NCBI GenBank assembly: GCA_009731375.1
Contig: BJOX01000021.1
Coordinates: 494,893-558,892, forward strand
From: Paulinella micropora
Lineage: Eukaryota > Cercozoa > Imbricatea > Euglyphida
Length of the DNA stretch: 64,000 nucleotides
Direction of reading: 5' to 3'
In this document: positions 43,995 to 54,150 of the stretch, piece after piece
Position numbering within the stretch: the first letter of the stretch is position 1
Layout of the letters: the number at the start of each line of letters is the position of its first letter
Notes under the pieces: generated by a model
Told to the model about the DNA's origin: nothing
The model's database searches: none
The model's input: only the letters and a program-made list of their open reading frames with translations
Made by a program: the position numbers and the translations under genes

Positions 43995-46062
43995 ATGCAG
44001 CAGCAGAGCCCCTCTAGTATATCATCATCAGGGGCTGCCAGCCCCGGCCTCATTGACCATCTTTTAGCAGGACTGGAGCGGGTCTTTGGTGAACAAGCTT
44101 TACAACATGTTCAATAATGTAAGAGTTCTGGCAGTTGCTCGTTTCTAAACAATGGCAATAAGCCGGGGTGGCTAGCACAGGGCTCATTCAATATTGTCTT
44201 TTTTGCTGATGATGCACAAGAAAAAAAAACGTGTATCGTTTTGGCTTCTTTGCATACGACAGCGAGGGCCGCGCTAAGGCACGGGTGGAGTGGAACGAAG
44301 CCATGCACGAGCACAAAATCAGCGCTTGTAAAGAAACCAAATACAAGAAATTATCGGCTGATGAAATCGATAATTTTATAGAAAAGTTGGAAAATGCAGT
44401 TGAAAATGCCATCCAAGCTAATCAGCCTCCTCTTCAGGAGTGTTGCGCCAGTAACCTCAGGGGTGTACTGGAGGACACTATTGAAAAAGCAGAGTATTCA
44501 AAATCGGACTTGCAGGACAGCGGAGTTGGGCATTGTGTTTACCTGTTTTGCGAAAAGGCTGAGTACACAGCAGCTGGTGACCTAGAAGCCTTTTTGAAAC
44601 GTAATTCCTTGAAAGACAAAAAGGAGTGCACTGCGGCTTGGGGTGCTGCGTTCACCACAATAGAGACATACGCCAAGCTTTTTGTGGAAAGGCTGACAGA
44701 CAACAATTTGCGGCGTAACGATGCTGTGCTGGTGGATTTAAAGCCTGAGAATCTTCTTGTTTACAAGCCCACAAACCCGGAGCAGGGACTGAGCGTTGTT
44801 TTGGGCGACGCGGGGTTGTACGAGTCTATAGTTAACGCGTCTGCCAGCGAGCTGAGCCTTCGCTCCTTGCAACTGCTGAGCAGCCTATATTCACAGCAAG
44901 GAAGCCGGCCGCCATTGCATAGCTTGCTGAGCCTTGGCCTATTTGTCACTGTGCTTGCGAGCACTGTGGCAAACCCCCGTCTACTGCAAAGGAAAGCATC
45001 AAGACATCATTCGAAGAACTACAGCAGCGCTACCAAGAGCACACAATGCCTAAATGGCTCTGCAACGCGAAGGATATTAACGAATTGCTTTCCAGTTACA
45101 AAGCCAAAAAAAAGAAAAAATCTGAATACGACAGAAATATGGTTGTGTTTTGGGATGAAAAGGAATCCAAACGCACCAATGTTGTTACGTTTTTTTACAT
45201 TGATGGTTGCGAGCACACCTATCAGGCAACGAATTATGGGCTATGGAGCTATTTCCTATGCAAGCACAAAATTGGAGCTAGCGAGGCGCGCACATTCGGC
45301 CAGATTAGAGCTAGCAAGACGGGCTATTTTAGCAAAAGTATGCTGAGCCTGTTTAGACAACCGGTAGCACGGGAAAGGATTGGTAACTTTTTGTTTTGCT
45401 ACACCCAGCCCGACGACGAGGGCCTTCTAGCAGACTTTATCAAAAACCAAGAAAACTCTGCTTTATTGCCCCAAGTCTGGGCTCAGTTGTGGGCTCTTAT
45501 GCTTCGGTACGCCGCCGCGCTGTGGAGCTTCTCCGAGAGCACAGCTTCAGGCAACGAGGATCCTCCGCATTTTTACTTTTACCACTGGGACCCGACAGAC
45601 GTGGCGGTCTACCGCTTCAAGTTTGGAGAAAAAACGCTGGTCAGAGTTCGCCTCCTGGAACCCATGCTCCTTGCCAAAAAGACTGGCTCAGTAGCTATCA
45701 AGTCCCACGAACTGCACACACAGATGATGACGGCTGAAGATTCCAAACTCAAGAACGCCTCCGAGCTCGCGGTAGTATTCTACTTATCATTGTTAGCAGG
45801 CGGAGTCCAACCCAATGCCCGCCTCGACGGCAAGGAAACCGACAAACTAAAGACGGCGCTGTCCCCACTGATTAACAAGCTACGATCATCGAATGGCCAA
45901 TCGATAGACTGGGAAGCGACGCGTCCCGCCGTGCCAAAGGTAGCCAAACGCCTCGACTTAACGCACAATATCGGCTTCCTGCCCAAAATCTGCAAACAAG
46001 TTGAAGAGTCCCTGCTGCAGCATGAGTGCGGGGCAGAAACAGAAGCAAGTCAATGGATATAG
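43995..46062 (+). pseudogene. Protein-kinase-like protein with three frame disruptions (paralogue of 26765-29101)
   Basis: The N-terminus (MQQQSPSSISSS…LLAGLERVF) ends at a stop at 44115. Coding continues in another frame from about 44142 (LNNGNKPGWLAQ, cf. NAAKPLAWLDQD in the paralogue), shifts at the A9 run 44221-44229, and shifts again at the C5 run 44974-44978, after which it is open to 46062. The kinase features are a hinge/alphaD-like GHCVYLFCEKAEYTAAGDLE, DLKPENLL (catalytic Asp codon 44735) and VVLGDAGLY (metal-binding Asp codon 44807). No clear glycine loop is seen. With the homopolymer shifts corrected it would retain the Asp-Lys-Asn and DxG residues, unlike its paralogue. Confidence 0.65.
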
Positions 46063-46109
46063 CCCCGTATTATGGTTTTGTCTTCCATTGAACATGTAGC
46101 TATTAAGTA

Positions 46110-46137
46110 AGTACAAAAGTTTTTAATTATAAAAATT
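46110..46137. terminator. Convergent 3'-end signal
   Basis: AAGTTTTTAATTATAAAAATTT between the convergent genes ending at 46062 and 46127. It overlaps the last codons of the minus gene. Confidence 0.4.
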
Positions 46138-46744
46138 TTGCTGCAATAGTCGCAAGCCTGCTTTGTGCCTTGCTGTCGCCCTGTGAGGCCGCTCGCTGGT
46201 ACCAAAGGACCGCCTGCGCTCTGTTCGATTGCAGGCCCTTGCCTTCCTCATAGCAGACCCCTAATTTGAACTGAGCACGGGCATTGCCCTGTTCTGCAGA
46301 CAACTTGTACCAGACCGCCGCAGCTGCTGGATTTTGCACTACGCCCCGCCCCGTATCGTAACAAATCCCCAAGTTGTACTGCGCCCAAGCATAGCCTTGC
46401 TTGGCAGCCCGCCTGAACCAAAAGATTGCTTGAGCGTCATTGCGCTCAAGACCCCGCCCGTTCGCGTAGCATTCGCCGAGGTTGACCTGTGCGCGCAAAT
46501 TCCCTTGCTCGGCCGACCTGGTGTACCACAAGATCGCACGCGCCTGGTTGCGCACCGCGCCCTTCCCCGTAGCATAGCGCACACCCAGGTTGAACTGCGC
46601 GGCCGGGTGCCCCTTTAGTGCTGCCCGCCTAAAGCACTCCGTCGCCTGTACTTGGTCGGTTTCTGGCGCGTTGGCATAGTGCAACCCGAGCAAGAATTGG
46701 GCGCTGGCGTCGTCGCGCTCTTCAATCTCGGCGCACACAGTCAT
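46127..46744 (-). CDS. Sel1-like repeat protein
   Basis: 205 residues from ATG 46744. About five 36-residue Sel1 repeats (e.g. AAQFNLGVRYATGKGAV…A-LWYTRSAEQGN, AQYNLGICYDTGRGVVQN) form a helical solenoid. Such proteins act as adaptors for protein complexes, often in ER-associated or signalling roles. No signal peptide is visible from this start. The final KFL residues overlap the 3' AT signal. A decayed relative lies at 61550-61672. Confidence 0.85.
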   Translation of the reverse strand: MTVCAEIEERDDASAQFLLGLHYANAPETDQVQATECFRRAALKGHPAAQFNLGVRYATGKGAVRNQARAILWYTRSAEQGNLRAQVNLGECYANGRGLERNDAQAIFWFRRAAKQGYAWAQYNLGICYDTGRGVVQNPAAAAVWYKLSAEQGNARAQFKLGVCYEEGKGLQSNRAQAVLWYQRAASQGDSKAQSRLATIAAKFL

Positions 46745-47018
46745 AAAAAAACAGCCTAACGCAGAAGCGCGCCAAAAATCTTGCTCGAGACAAATGAAGA
46801 GCACGAGCTGGGGAAAGGGGAAAGAGAGAGAGAGAGAGAAAGGGGGAAGGAGGGAACGGAAGGGGGGGGGGGAGAGGCGCCCCTCCCCCCCTTCCCACCT
46901 TGTCTCTCCTTCCGTTTTCCCTTTCCCCTCCCCTCTTTGCATTTTGCTTAAAAATCTCTTTCTTCTAGTTTTGGGAAAAAAAAAAGAAAAAGAAAAAAAA
47001 AGAAAAAAAAAGAACAAA
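46745..47018. other. Purine/pyrimidine-rich spacer
   Basis: GA-rich and then G/C-rich low-complexity sequence, followed by an A-rich stretch ending at the tRNA. The first 65 bases resemble 43618-43750. Confidence 0.5.
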
Positions 47019-47089
47019 GCTCCCTGCGGGGATCGAACCCGCGACTAAGCGGTTAAAAGCCGTACACTCTTCCTCTGAGTTAAGGGAGC
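47019..47089 (-). tRNA. tRNA-Lys (anticodon UUU)
   Basis: On the minus strand: acceptor GCTCCCT pairs with AGGGAGC; D arm ACTC…GAGT; anticodon loop CTTTTAA; T arm GCGGGTTCGATCCCCGC. There is no intron and no encoded CCA. The B box GGTTCGATCCC is a good RNA polymerase III promoter. Only three of the five anticodon-stem pairs are Watson-Crick (TACGG with CCGCT). On the gene's strand a T-rich run follows it, consistent with Pol III termination. Confidence 0.88.
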
Positions 47090-47321
47090 TGGTGTTCTTT
47101 TCGTCCCCCCCCCCCCTTCCACCCTACATTCGTCTTTTCCCCNNNNNNNNNNTTTGCTTTCCCGTCGGGGGGAGAGGCCGGGGAGCCGGGGAAAGGGGGG
47201 GGCGCCCCCCCCCTCTAACACACACACACACACACACACACTCTAATATCTATAACGTGTCGTTTTTAATTGATAACCATACTCGAGCGCGATCTGGAGC
47301 GCGGATCTGGCGGAAAAAAAG
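47090..47321. repeat. G/C tracts, 10-N gap, CA repeat and a repeated 3' flank
   Basis: N at 47143-47152, a G run next to a C run, (CA)n at about 47218-47240, then TCTATAACGTGTCGTTTTTAATTGATAACC-like sequence (47245-47300) that recurs after the next paralogue at 48819-48890. TTTTTAATTGA is a candidate 3'-end signal for the minus gene ending at 47322. Confidence 0.6.
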
Positions 47322-48722
47322 CTAGGCCTCACAAACTTGCAACTCGACCCGGAGGCACGAGCCAGGAATCCCCCGCTCCTCAAAGTAGGCGAGCGCATCT
47401 GGATCTCCGTGGCGAGCCTTGGCTAGCGCTGCGCGCCTCTCGTCGTATTCCGCGGTACCTTGGCGCACCAAGCCACCCGGCTCGTCAAGCGTGTACAAAT
47501 ACATGTCTGCCCCTAGTATATCTTGCGCCAATGCTTTTTCAAGCTCCAATTCGCGATCCAACTCGTCGCCAAACCCCCAGCGATTCTTGGCCACGAGGTA
47601 GATAAACAAGTGCCCAAGCGGAAGCTGGGTGGAATTAAAGGTGTTGGCGGGCAAGCGTTGGCAGATTACCTTGCTGACTGCGCTGTGCACCTGAGATCCG
47701 TTCACCGTAGAAAAAAGCGTCTTGAGCCGCGCATCGTCATCCAGGCGTAGGACTTGGCGTGCCGAGTTGCGCAGGGCCTCAAGGGCCTTCTGGTTGGCTT
47801 GGGAGGCCACAAGGGATGCTGCCTTTTTGTCTACTTCCCCGCTCTCGGCGTCGGGTGCTGGCGCGTGCTTGCGTATATACTCGTCTCGCACCTGCTTGGC
47901 GTGGTTGGTCAGCGACCGCGCCAGCTTCTCGGCCAAGACACGCGCGTGCTCCACCATCAGGAAAGGGAAAGCCGCGTCACCTTTGCGCGTAGAGCCAGGG
48001 GGGTACTGCGCGCCCTCGGGGGCCGCGCCGGGTGCAGGAGAGGCAGCCAGCAACAATCGTCGACGCTTGCACGATTCGTTCTGCTCCTCGAGTCGCGCAA
48101 TGCGCACTTCCTGGGCCATGATGATTTTGAACTGCGCCAGCCGCCCTGCCTGCTCGGAAATGATTTGCTGTTGCGCCGATATAATTTGCTTCTTGTCTGC
48201 AATCTGGCAATCCTTCGATTCCAGCAAGTTTTCAAGCCGGGAAATCAACTTTGTTTGCAGTGCCACACACTCTTCCGTGGGCACGACAGCGCTTGAAACC
48301 TTGCTAAAATTGCTACAAAGCAACCCAGCCCGCATGGCATCTCGATCCTCTTGCGGGAGCTCGGCGCGGCGCAACGCCAACGCTGCTTCAGTTTTGAGCG
48401 GAAAAATGAAGTATTCCACGGGAGAACGGAAGGAGGCCGATGGAAAACAAAAGGAGGCCGATGGCCCCTCTGCTTTTTTCTTTTCTCGCGACCACTTGCG
48501 CCGCGCACTACCACCATCACAGCCCAAAATAGCGCTAATAGCATCTATAACCGAGAAGAAATTGTCTGCGGTTTTTCGTACAGAGCGTAATTCGTTGCTT
48601 TGAATGCCCATGAGAACCTTATTCTCTAGGAGCGCGTCATTCAGGTCTCGGGTGCCACCACTCCGAATGGCTACCGGAGCCACTTGACCAGAAACAAGAG
48701 CCATGGCTTGCTGCGCGCTCAT
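47322..48722 (-). CDS. BRO-N-like protein with coiled coil and TLDEP C-terminal domain
   Basis: 466 residues from ATG 48722 (MSAQQAM, conserved in the paralogues; an ATG at 48752 is also in frame). The N-terminal part has ENKVLMG…FFSVIDAISAILGCDGGSARRKWSREKKK, a pattern like the BRO-N domain (xFSVxDxxxxLG…W…K) of viral and phage DNA-binding proteins. A coiled coil (LISRLENLLESKDCQIADKKQ…) and a basic KRRRLLLA follow. The C-terminal domain (LPLGHLFIYL…LYTLDEPGGLVRQ…FEERGIPGSCL) matches 15690-16921. It is the intact reference copy for the decayed gene 48893-49701. Confidence 0.72.
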   Translation of the reverse strand: MSAQQAMALVSGQVAPVAIRSGGTRDLNDALLENKVLMGIQSNELRSVRKTADNFFSVIDAISAILGCDGGSARRKWSREKKKAEGPSASFCFPSASFRSPVEYFIFPLKTEAALALRRAELPQEDRDAMRAGLLCSNFSKVSSAVVPTEECVALQTKLISRLENLLESKDCQIADKKQIISAQQQIISEQAGRLAQFKIIMAQEVRIARLEEQNESCKRRRLLLAASPAPGAAPEGAQYPPGSTRKGDAAFPFLMVEHARVLAEKLARSLTNHAKQVRDEYIRKHAPAPDAESGEVDKKAASLVASQANQKALEALRNSARQVLRLDDDARLKTLFSTVNGSQVHSAVSKVICQRLPANTFNSTQLPLGHLFIYLVAKNRWGFGDELDRELELEKALAQDILGADMYLYTLDEPGGLVRQGTAEYDERRAALAKARHGDPDALAYFEERGIPGSCLRVELQVCEA

Positions 48723-48818
48723 GCAGAGTTTTGTGACTATATGTTTGTGCATGTGTACACGTAGTGGACCACAAGTTACCTTCCCTCCCCCTTCCCTCCC
48801 CCCTCCCCTCTAGTACAC

Positions 48819-48892
48819 TCTAATGTTTATAACGTGTGATTTTTAATTGATAACCATACTCGAGCGCGGATCTGGCGCAAAAAGCTAGGCCT
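48819..48892. repeat. Repeated 3' flank (partner 47243-47321)
   Basis: TCTAATGTTTATAACGTGTG, TTTTTAATTGATAACCATAC and CTCGAGCGCGGATCTGGCG-like sequence, as after 47322-48722. This shows the two genes were duplicated together with their 3' ends. Confidence 0.8.
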
Positions 48893-49701
48893 CACAAACT
48901 TGCAACTCGACCCGCAGGTACTGCTCAGAGTAGGCAAGCGCATCTGAATCTCCGTGGCGAGCCTTGGCTAGCGCTGCACGCCTCTCGTCGTATTCCGCGG
49001 TACCTTGGCGCACCAAGCCACTCGGCTTGTCAAGCGCGTATGGACGCGAAATCCGTTCACCGGAGAAAACAGCGCCTTGAGCCGCGCATCGTCATCAAAG
49101 GGGGTTACTGCGCGCCCTCGGGGGCCGCGTCGGGCGCGGGAGAGGCGGCCAGCAACAGTCGTCGACGCTTGCAAGACTCGTTCTGCTCCTCGAGTCGCGC
49201 AATGCGCACTTTCTGAGCCAGGATAACCTGAAACTGCGCCAGACGGCCTGCCTGCTCGGAGATGATTCGCTGTTGTGCAGATATAATTTGCTCCTTGTCT
49301 GCAATCTGGCAATCCATGGATTCCAGCAAACGTTCAAGCTGGGAAATCAACTTGGATTGCAGTGCCACGCACTCTTCCGTGGGCACGACAGCGCTTGAAA
49401 TTTTGCTGGAATTGCTACAAAGCAGCCCAGCTCGCATGGCGTCTCGATATCTTTTGCGCGCCGCTTTTTCTTCGCAGCCCGTAATAACACTGATAAAATA
49501 TTGATGATCGAGGGTTTGCCTCACAGAGCTTAATCCGGATCCATCACTTTTTGTGCCCATGAGTAGTTTGCTTTCTAGAATGGCATCATTGAGGTCTCGG
49601 CCGCCGCCACTCCGACTTGCTACCGGAGCCACTTGGCCAGAGACAATTGGCTCCTGTGCAACTTGGCTAGAAACAAGGGCCATGGCTTGCTGTGCGCTCA
49701 T
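48893..49701 (-). pseudogene. Internally deleted copy of 47322-48722
   Basis: From ATG 49701 it follows its paralogue through EECVALQSKLISQLERLL and KRRRLLLAASPAP to a stop at 49105. The remaining sequence keeps DDDARLKALFSPVNG and, in another frame, SGLVRQGTAEYDERRAALAKARHG to VELQVCEA. Two or more internal blocks are missing, as well as part of the N-terminal Ser/Pro-rich linker. Confidence 0.8.
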
Positions 49702-50136
49702 GCAGAGTTTACAATTTGTATATTTGTGTATGTGTGCACGCAGCGCACCACAAGTAGTACTTATTTCCTTATCTCCCTTTCCCCTCGCCCGCAATACACA
49801 ATGGCAGGGGAGAGGGGGGGGGGGGGGGAAANNNNNNNNNNGAAAGCACGAGCAGGGGGGTGAGGAATAACGCCCCTCCCCCTACCTCAGCTCGTGCGAA
49901 TCAAACTCTCCCCCCCCCCCCTATTAAATCTGTGCTATGTCTATAATTGGATTTTTAATGAATAACCAAGCTCGAGCGAGTCGGGCGGGCGAGATAACAA
50001 AAAGGGGGGAAAAAGACAGAAGGCTTTATTTAAAAAAAAACTCACAGATTGGATTTCTTTTGTTGCTAAGACTAGCAACAGAACCGCAACATGGGAATAC
50101 AAAAAGAATCCCTAGCGCAGCCAATGCATTTTCTCT
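49702..50136. other. Promoter side of 48893-49701 and repeated 3' flank of the HNH gene
   Basis: 49702-49790 is conserved upstream of all four family members. G tract and 10 N at 49803-49841. 49931-50130 (GTGCTATGTCTATAATTGG … CCAAGCTCGAGCGAGTCGGG … AGGCTTTATTT) recurs at 52175-52384. No gene seen. Confidence 0.6.
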
Positions 50137-51714
50137 TTACCACATCTCGAGATCATCCAACTCCATTTTGTTAAGTACTTTCTTGCGCACGTATTGCGCA
50201 AACAGCAACGCATGACGTGCGGCCGCGAGCGAAATGTACTGTGCCTTGCAAGCAGTCCACCACCCAGAAAATTCCGAATTGAAAATTTGAGGCATCAAGC
50301 AATAGTTGCGGGGGTGGTCAAGCCCCCCGACAGAGACAGGGATGATGTGGTCAATGTGCCATGCCAATTTTCGTCGGCCCTTGGAATCAAAATAATCGCG
50401 TAGCAAAGGATTCTTCTTGTTTTTCTTAACCCACTGGCGCACACGCTCTCGTGACATGAAGTGTTTGGTATTAGTGAGCGTCTTTACGAAACCAAGGTAA
50501 AGCGGAGGAACGCCAATCTCCGACCTTTTGTAAAGCGATTTCATCTTGCTCATGATCGCCCGGAGGACGCGTTTGCCTTGTGGGCTCGAAATATCTTCTT
50601 CTTCCCAGCTGTGCAGGTCATGTTGGCTTATCCCGTGGGCCTTCATCACGTCTTGTACCGCACCGTCCCCTTGGATCGCTTGTTCAATCTTGCGGCGCTT
50701 GGGTGTGCTTTCCATATCTTCTGCTCTGTGGCGCTTGGGTGCCGCATGCTCCTCCAGTGTGCTTGAAACTGATTGCTTGCACGTTGCTGCGATGGCCTTG
50801 CTTGCGTCTGGCTTGTCTTCAGGTTGTGCGGAGGCCTGGACTGCTTGAGGCTGGCGCGCTTCAGACATAGGGAGCTGGGTTATAATAGGTGCATTCGGCA
50901 CCAACTCGGCGGGCTGGGCTGGCTGTGCGTGCACGTGCGCCTGCAGACTTATGCCTGGCAGAGTCGCCCCCGAAATCTTCAGGGCTTCTTGTTTGTCTAT
51001 CTCTTTCGTGTAGGTAGCTATTGATTTTGGTGCATGCAATGACACGTCTGGGGGCCCAGATGCTGTTGACTCTGTTTGCACGGGTGTGGCTTCGGGATTT
51101 GGTTCCGGTGCCGGAAGCAGCTTGGCTCGCGTGGAAGAGAGCTTGGTCGACAAATCGAATGCCAGTGACTCCTTGCGCTTGGGCATCAACTGTTCCATGC
51201 CCTTCCCAGACTCCCATACCTTTCGGCGCAGTGGTAACGCCGATTCAAGTGCTGCACACCCCAACACGGCGCGATGTGCCAGGTTTGATATTTCCTTGGC
51301 TAGGTCACGCGATCGTTTGTTTTTTTTAAACGAGCTAAGCACTGTTAGGACATCTTGCAGTTGGAGACAAGGAACCGCTCGAGAATCACCTGCGACTGTC
51401 TCCTTCTTCATGACACCAGTTTTGTATGCAAAAGTAAAATACTTGATGCAGAGCTGCTCATTCTTTTTTTTCTCTCGCTTCCACTTAACCCTTGCATGAT
51501 CATCAGCACAACCCAGGAAAATTGAAAGTGCATCGGTAATGGAGTAGTACATTTGTTCTTCTTTGGAGGCTTGTCTTATAGTAGATAGTTCTTCTTTGGT
51601 GAGCCCCATGAGAATCTTATTCTCTTGCACCACATCTGCCGGATTGCTGACTTGTGCTTCTGCCACCGAAACCGTGGCATGCTCCGTACAAATCATGGCT
51701 TGCTGCGCGCTCAT
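50137..51714 (-). CDS. BRO-N-like domain fused to HNH endonuclease, 525 aa
   Basis: From ATG 51714 (MSAQQAM). The N-terminal domain has ENKILMGLTKEEL…YYSITDALSIFLGCADDHARVKWKREKKK, BRO-N-like and shared with 47322-48722. A long Pro/Ala-rich linker with nuclear-localisation-like KRHRAE and PKRRKIE follows. The C-terminal HNH nuclease has WHIDHIIPVSVGG…HPRNY, with H453, D455, H456 and N470. HNH domains nick or cut DNA with one metal ion. It could be a homing-type nuclease or a viral factor. All core residues are present. Confidence 0.82.
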   Translation of the reverse strand: MSAQQAMICTEHATVSVAEAQVSNPADVVQENKILMGLTKEELSTIRQASKEEQMYYSITDALSIFLGCADDHARVKWKREKKKNEQLCIKYFTFAYKTGVMKKETVAGDSRAVPCLQLQDVLTVLSSFKKNKRSRDLAKEISNLAHRAVLGCAALESALPLRRKVWESGKGMEQLMPKRKESLAFDLSTKLSSTRAKLLPAPEPNPEATPVQTESTASGPPDVSLHAPKSIATYTKEIDKQEALKISGATLPGISLQAHVHAQPAQPAELVPNAPIITQLPMSEARQPQAVQASAQPEDKPDASKAIAATCKQSVSSTLEEHAAPKRHRAEDMESTPKRRKIEQAIQGDGAVQDVMKAHGISQHDLHSWEEEDISSPQGKRVLRAIMSKMKSLYKRSEIGVPPLYLGFVKTLTNTKHFMSRERVRQWVKKNKKNPLLRDYFDSKGRRKLAWHIDHIIPVSVGGLDHPRNYCLMPQIFNSEFSGWWTACKAQYISLAAARHALLFAQYVRKKVLNKMELDDLEMW

Positions 51715-52384
51715 GCGGAGTTTTGTGAGTATATGTTTGTGTATGTGTACACGTAGTGGACCACAAGTTACCTTCTCTCCCCCCTCCCCTCTCCCCTCCC
51801 CCCGCCACGAACTGACAGTAGAATCGGGAGGGGGGAATGGGAAAAGCACGGGCGCAGAAGGGAGGGGGGGGGGGGGAAATATTTCCTCCCCCGGGGAGGG
51901 AGAGGAGGTGGGAGAAGAACGGATAGAGTCATTGCCTGCTGAAAATGAAAATGTTTTTTGTTCAGGACCACTCTCGGTGCCACTTTTGACCGTGCGCGGG
52001 CCGGCCGCTCCGTTTCGTCAACAGAAAGTACGGGGTCCCTTCTCCCCCCTCTTCCCCCCCTCGCCCGCAATACACAATGGGAGGGAGGGAGGGGAAAAGC
52101 ACGAGCAGTGGGGTGGGGAATAACCCCCCTCCCCCCTACCTCAGCTCGTGCGAATCAACCCCCCCCCCTATAAAATCTGTGCTATGTCTATAATTGGATT
52201 TTTAATGAATAACCAAGCTCGAGCGAGTCGGGCGGGCGAGATAACAAAAAAGGGGGGAAGAAGACAGAAGGCTTTATTTTAAAAAAACTCACAGCAAGGA
52301 TTTCTTTTGTTGCTAAGACTAGCAACAAAACCGCAACATGGGAATACAAAAAGAATCTCTAGCACAGCCAATGCATTGTTTTCT
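51715..52384. other. 5' flank of HNH copy 1, dispersed repeat, repeated 3' flank of copy 2
   Basis: 51716-51775 matches the 5' flanks of the paralogues. 51800-52030 belongs to a dispersed repeat family (GGGCCGGCCG…TCCGTTTCGTCAACAG…AAAGTACGG; others at 53951-54150, 60430-60605 and 61950-62195). 52175-52384 repeats 49931-50136. G/C-rich low complexity lies between. No gene seen. Confidence 0.6.
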
Positions 52385-53935
52385 TCACCACATCTCGAGG
52401 TCGTGCAGATCTATGTTGTTGAGTACTTTCTTGCGCACGTATTGCGCAAAGAGCAGCGCATGACGCGCGGCCGCGAGGGAAATGTACTGTGCCTTGCAAG
52501 CAGTCCACCAACCAGAAAATTCTGAATTGAACACGGCAGGCATGATGGCATAGTTCCGGGGGTGGTCTAGCCCGCCGACAGAGGCAGGGATAATGTGGTC
52601 AATGTGCCACGCCAATTTCCGCCGGCCCTTGGAATCAAAATAATCGCGCAGCAAGGGATTCTTCTTGTTTTTCTTGATTCACTGGCGCACACGATCTCGT
52701 GACATGAAGTGTTTGGTATTAGTGAGAGGCTTTACGAAACCAAGGTAAAGCGGGGGAACGCCAATCTCCGACCTTTTGTAAAGCGATTTCATCTTGCTCA
52801 TGATCGCCCGGAGCACGCGTTTGCCTTGTGGGCTCGAAATATCTTCTTCTTCCCAGCTGTGCAGGTCATGTTTGCTAATCCCGTAGGCCTTCATCACGTC
52901 TTCTCCCGCACCGTCCAGTTGGGTCGCTTGCTTAGGTATGACCGCATCAAGCTTGCGGCGCTTGGGTGTGTTTTCCATATCTTCTGCTCTGTGGCGCTTG
53001 GGTGCCGCATGCTCCTCCGGTGTGCTTGCAACTGATTGCTTGCACGTTGCTGCGATGATGGCCTTGCTTGCGTCTGGCTCGGCTGCAGGCTGTGCGTGCA
53101 CGTGTGCCTGCAGACTTATGCCTAGCTGAGCAGCCCCCGAAATCCCCAGGGCTTGTTGTTTGTCTATCTCTGCAATTTTAGCAATATACATGTCCATGAT
53201 CTGGCGCAGTTCTTCTTTGCTTGTTTCATTGGAGTGCAGAAACTCTTTCGTGTAGGTAGCTATTGATTTTGGCGCATGCAATGACACGCCTGAGGGCCCA
53301 GATGCTGTTGACTCTGTTTGCACGGGAGTGGCTTTGGGAGTTGGTTCCGGTGCCGGAAGCAGCTTGGCTCGCGTGGCAGGGAGCTTGGTCGACGAATCGG
53401 ATAACGGTAACTCCTTGCGCTTGGGCATCAACTGTTCGATGTCCTTCCCAGACTCCCAGACCTGTCGGCGCAGCGGCAACGCCGATTCCAGTGATGCACA
53501 CCCCAGCACGGCGCGATGCGCCAGGTTTGATATTTCCTTGTTCAGGTCACGCGATCGTTTGTTTCTTTTAAACGAGCTTAGTACGGCTAATACGTCTTGC
53601 AACTGAAGACAAGGAACCGCTCGCTTATCACCCTCGACTGCTTCCTTAGCTTCACCAGTCCTTTGTACAAAAGTAAAATACTTGATGCAGAGGTGCTCGT
53701 TCTTTTTTTTCTCTCGCGACCAGTTGCTCCGTGCAGTGGATTCGCTACAACCGATGAAAACCGAAATTGCATCGGTAATGGAGAAGTACGTTTGTTCTTC
53801 TTTGGAGGCTTGTCTTATAGTAGATAGTTCTTCTTTGGTGAGCCCCATGAGGATCTTATTCTCTTGCACCACATCTGCAGGATTGCTGACTTGTGCTTCT
53901 GCCACCGAACCCGTGGCACGCTCCGTACAATTCAT
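52385..53935 (-). pseudogene. Second BRO-N-like/HNH gene, nonsense mutation before the HNH domain, start codon lost
   Basis: Homologous along its length to 50137-51714. The codon for Trp in VRQWVKK of copy 1 is TGA here (minus strand, 52681-52679). The HNH part (52385-52654 region, LAWHIDHIIPASVGG) is therefore cut off but otherwise intact. The conserved first residues MSAQQAM are broken because the sequence upstream of SAQQ is replaced by a dispersed repeat at 53951. ATG 53935 (MNCTERATGSV) is the next possible start. Confidence 0.82.
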
Positions 53936-53950
53936 GGCTTGCTGCGCGCT

Positions 53951-54150
53951 CCTCCTTTCCTGACAACAAAATCGGAAGGGGCGAGGGAGGAGAGTGAGAG
54001 GGGAGCAGATTCTGATAGTGTCGGCTGAAATGTCGAGAGTGCATAAGCCCCCCGGTGCCATTCTTCTATTGTGCGGGCCGGCCAGTCCGTTTGTCGACAA
54101 AAAGTACGGCTAGTGCGTGGTCACGCGGAATTCACCGAGTTCTGCACAAA
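53951..54150. repeat. Dispersed repeat family member joined to the HNH gene 5' end
   Basis: CCTTTCCTGACAACAAAATC, GTGCCATTCTTCTATTGTG, CGGGCCGGCCAGTCCGTTTG and GACAAAAAGTACGGCTAGTG occur in this order, as at 60476-60605 and 61985-62160. Confidence 0.8.

Noticed and set aside
44115-44165. A short intron from GTAAGAG to AATAAG in the kinase-like gene
   Set aside because: It has a good donor sequence, but the upstream frame already ends in a stop before the donor, and homopolymer shifts explain the rest more simply. No other intron is needed in the window.
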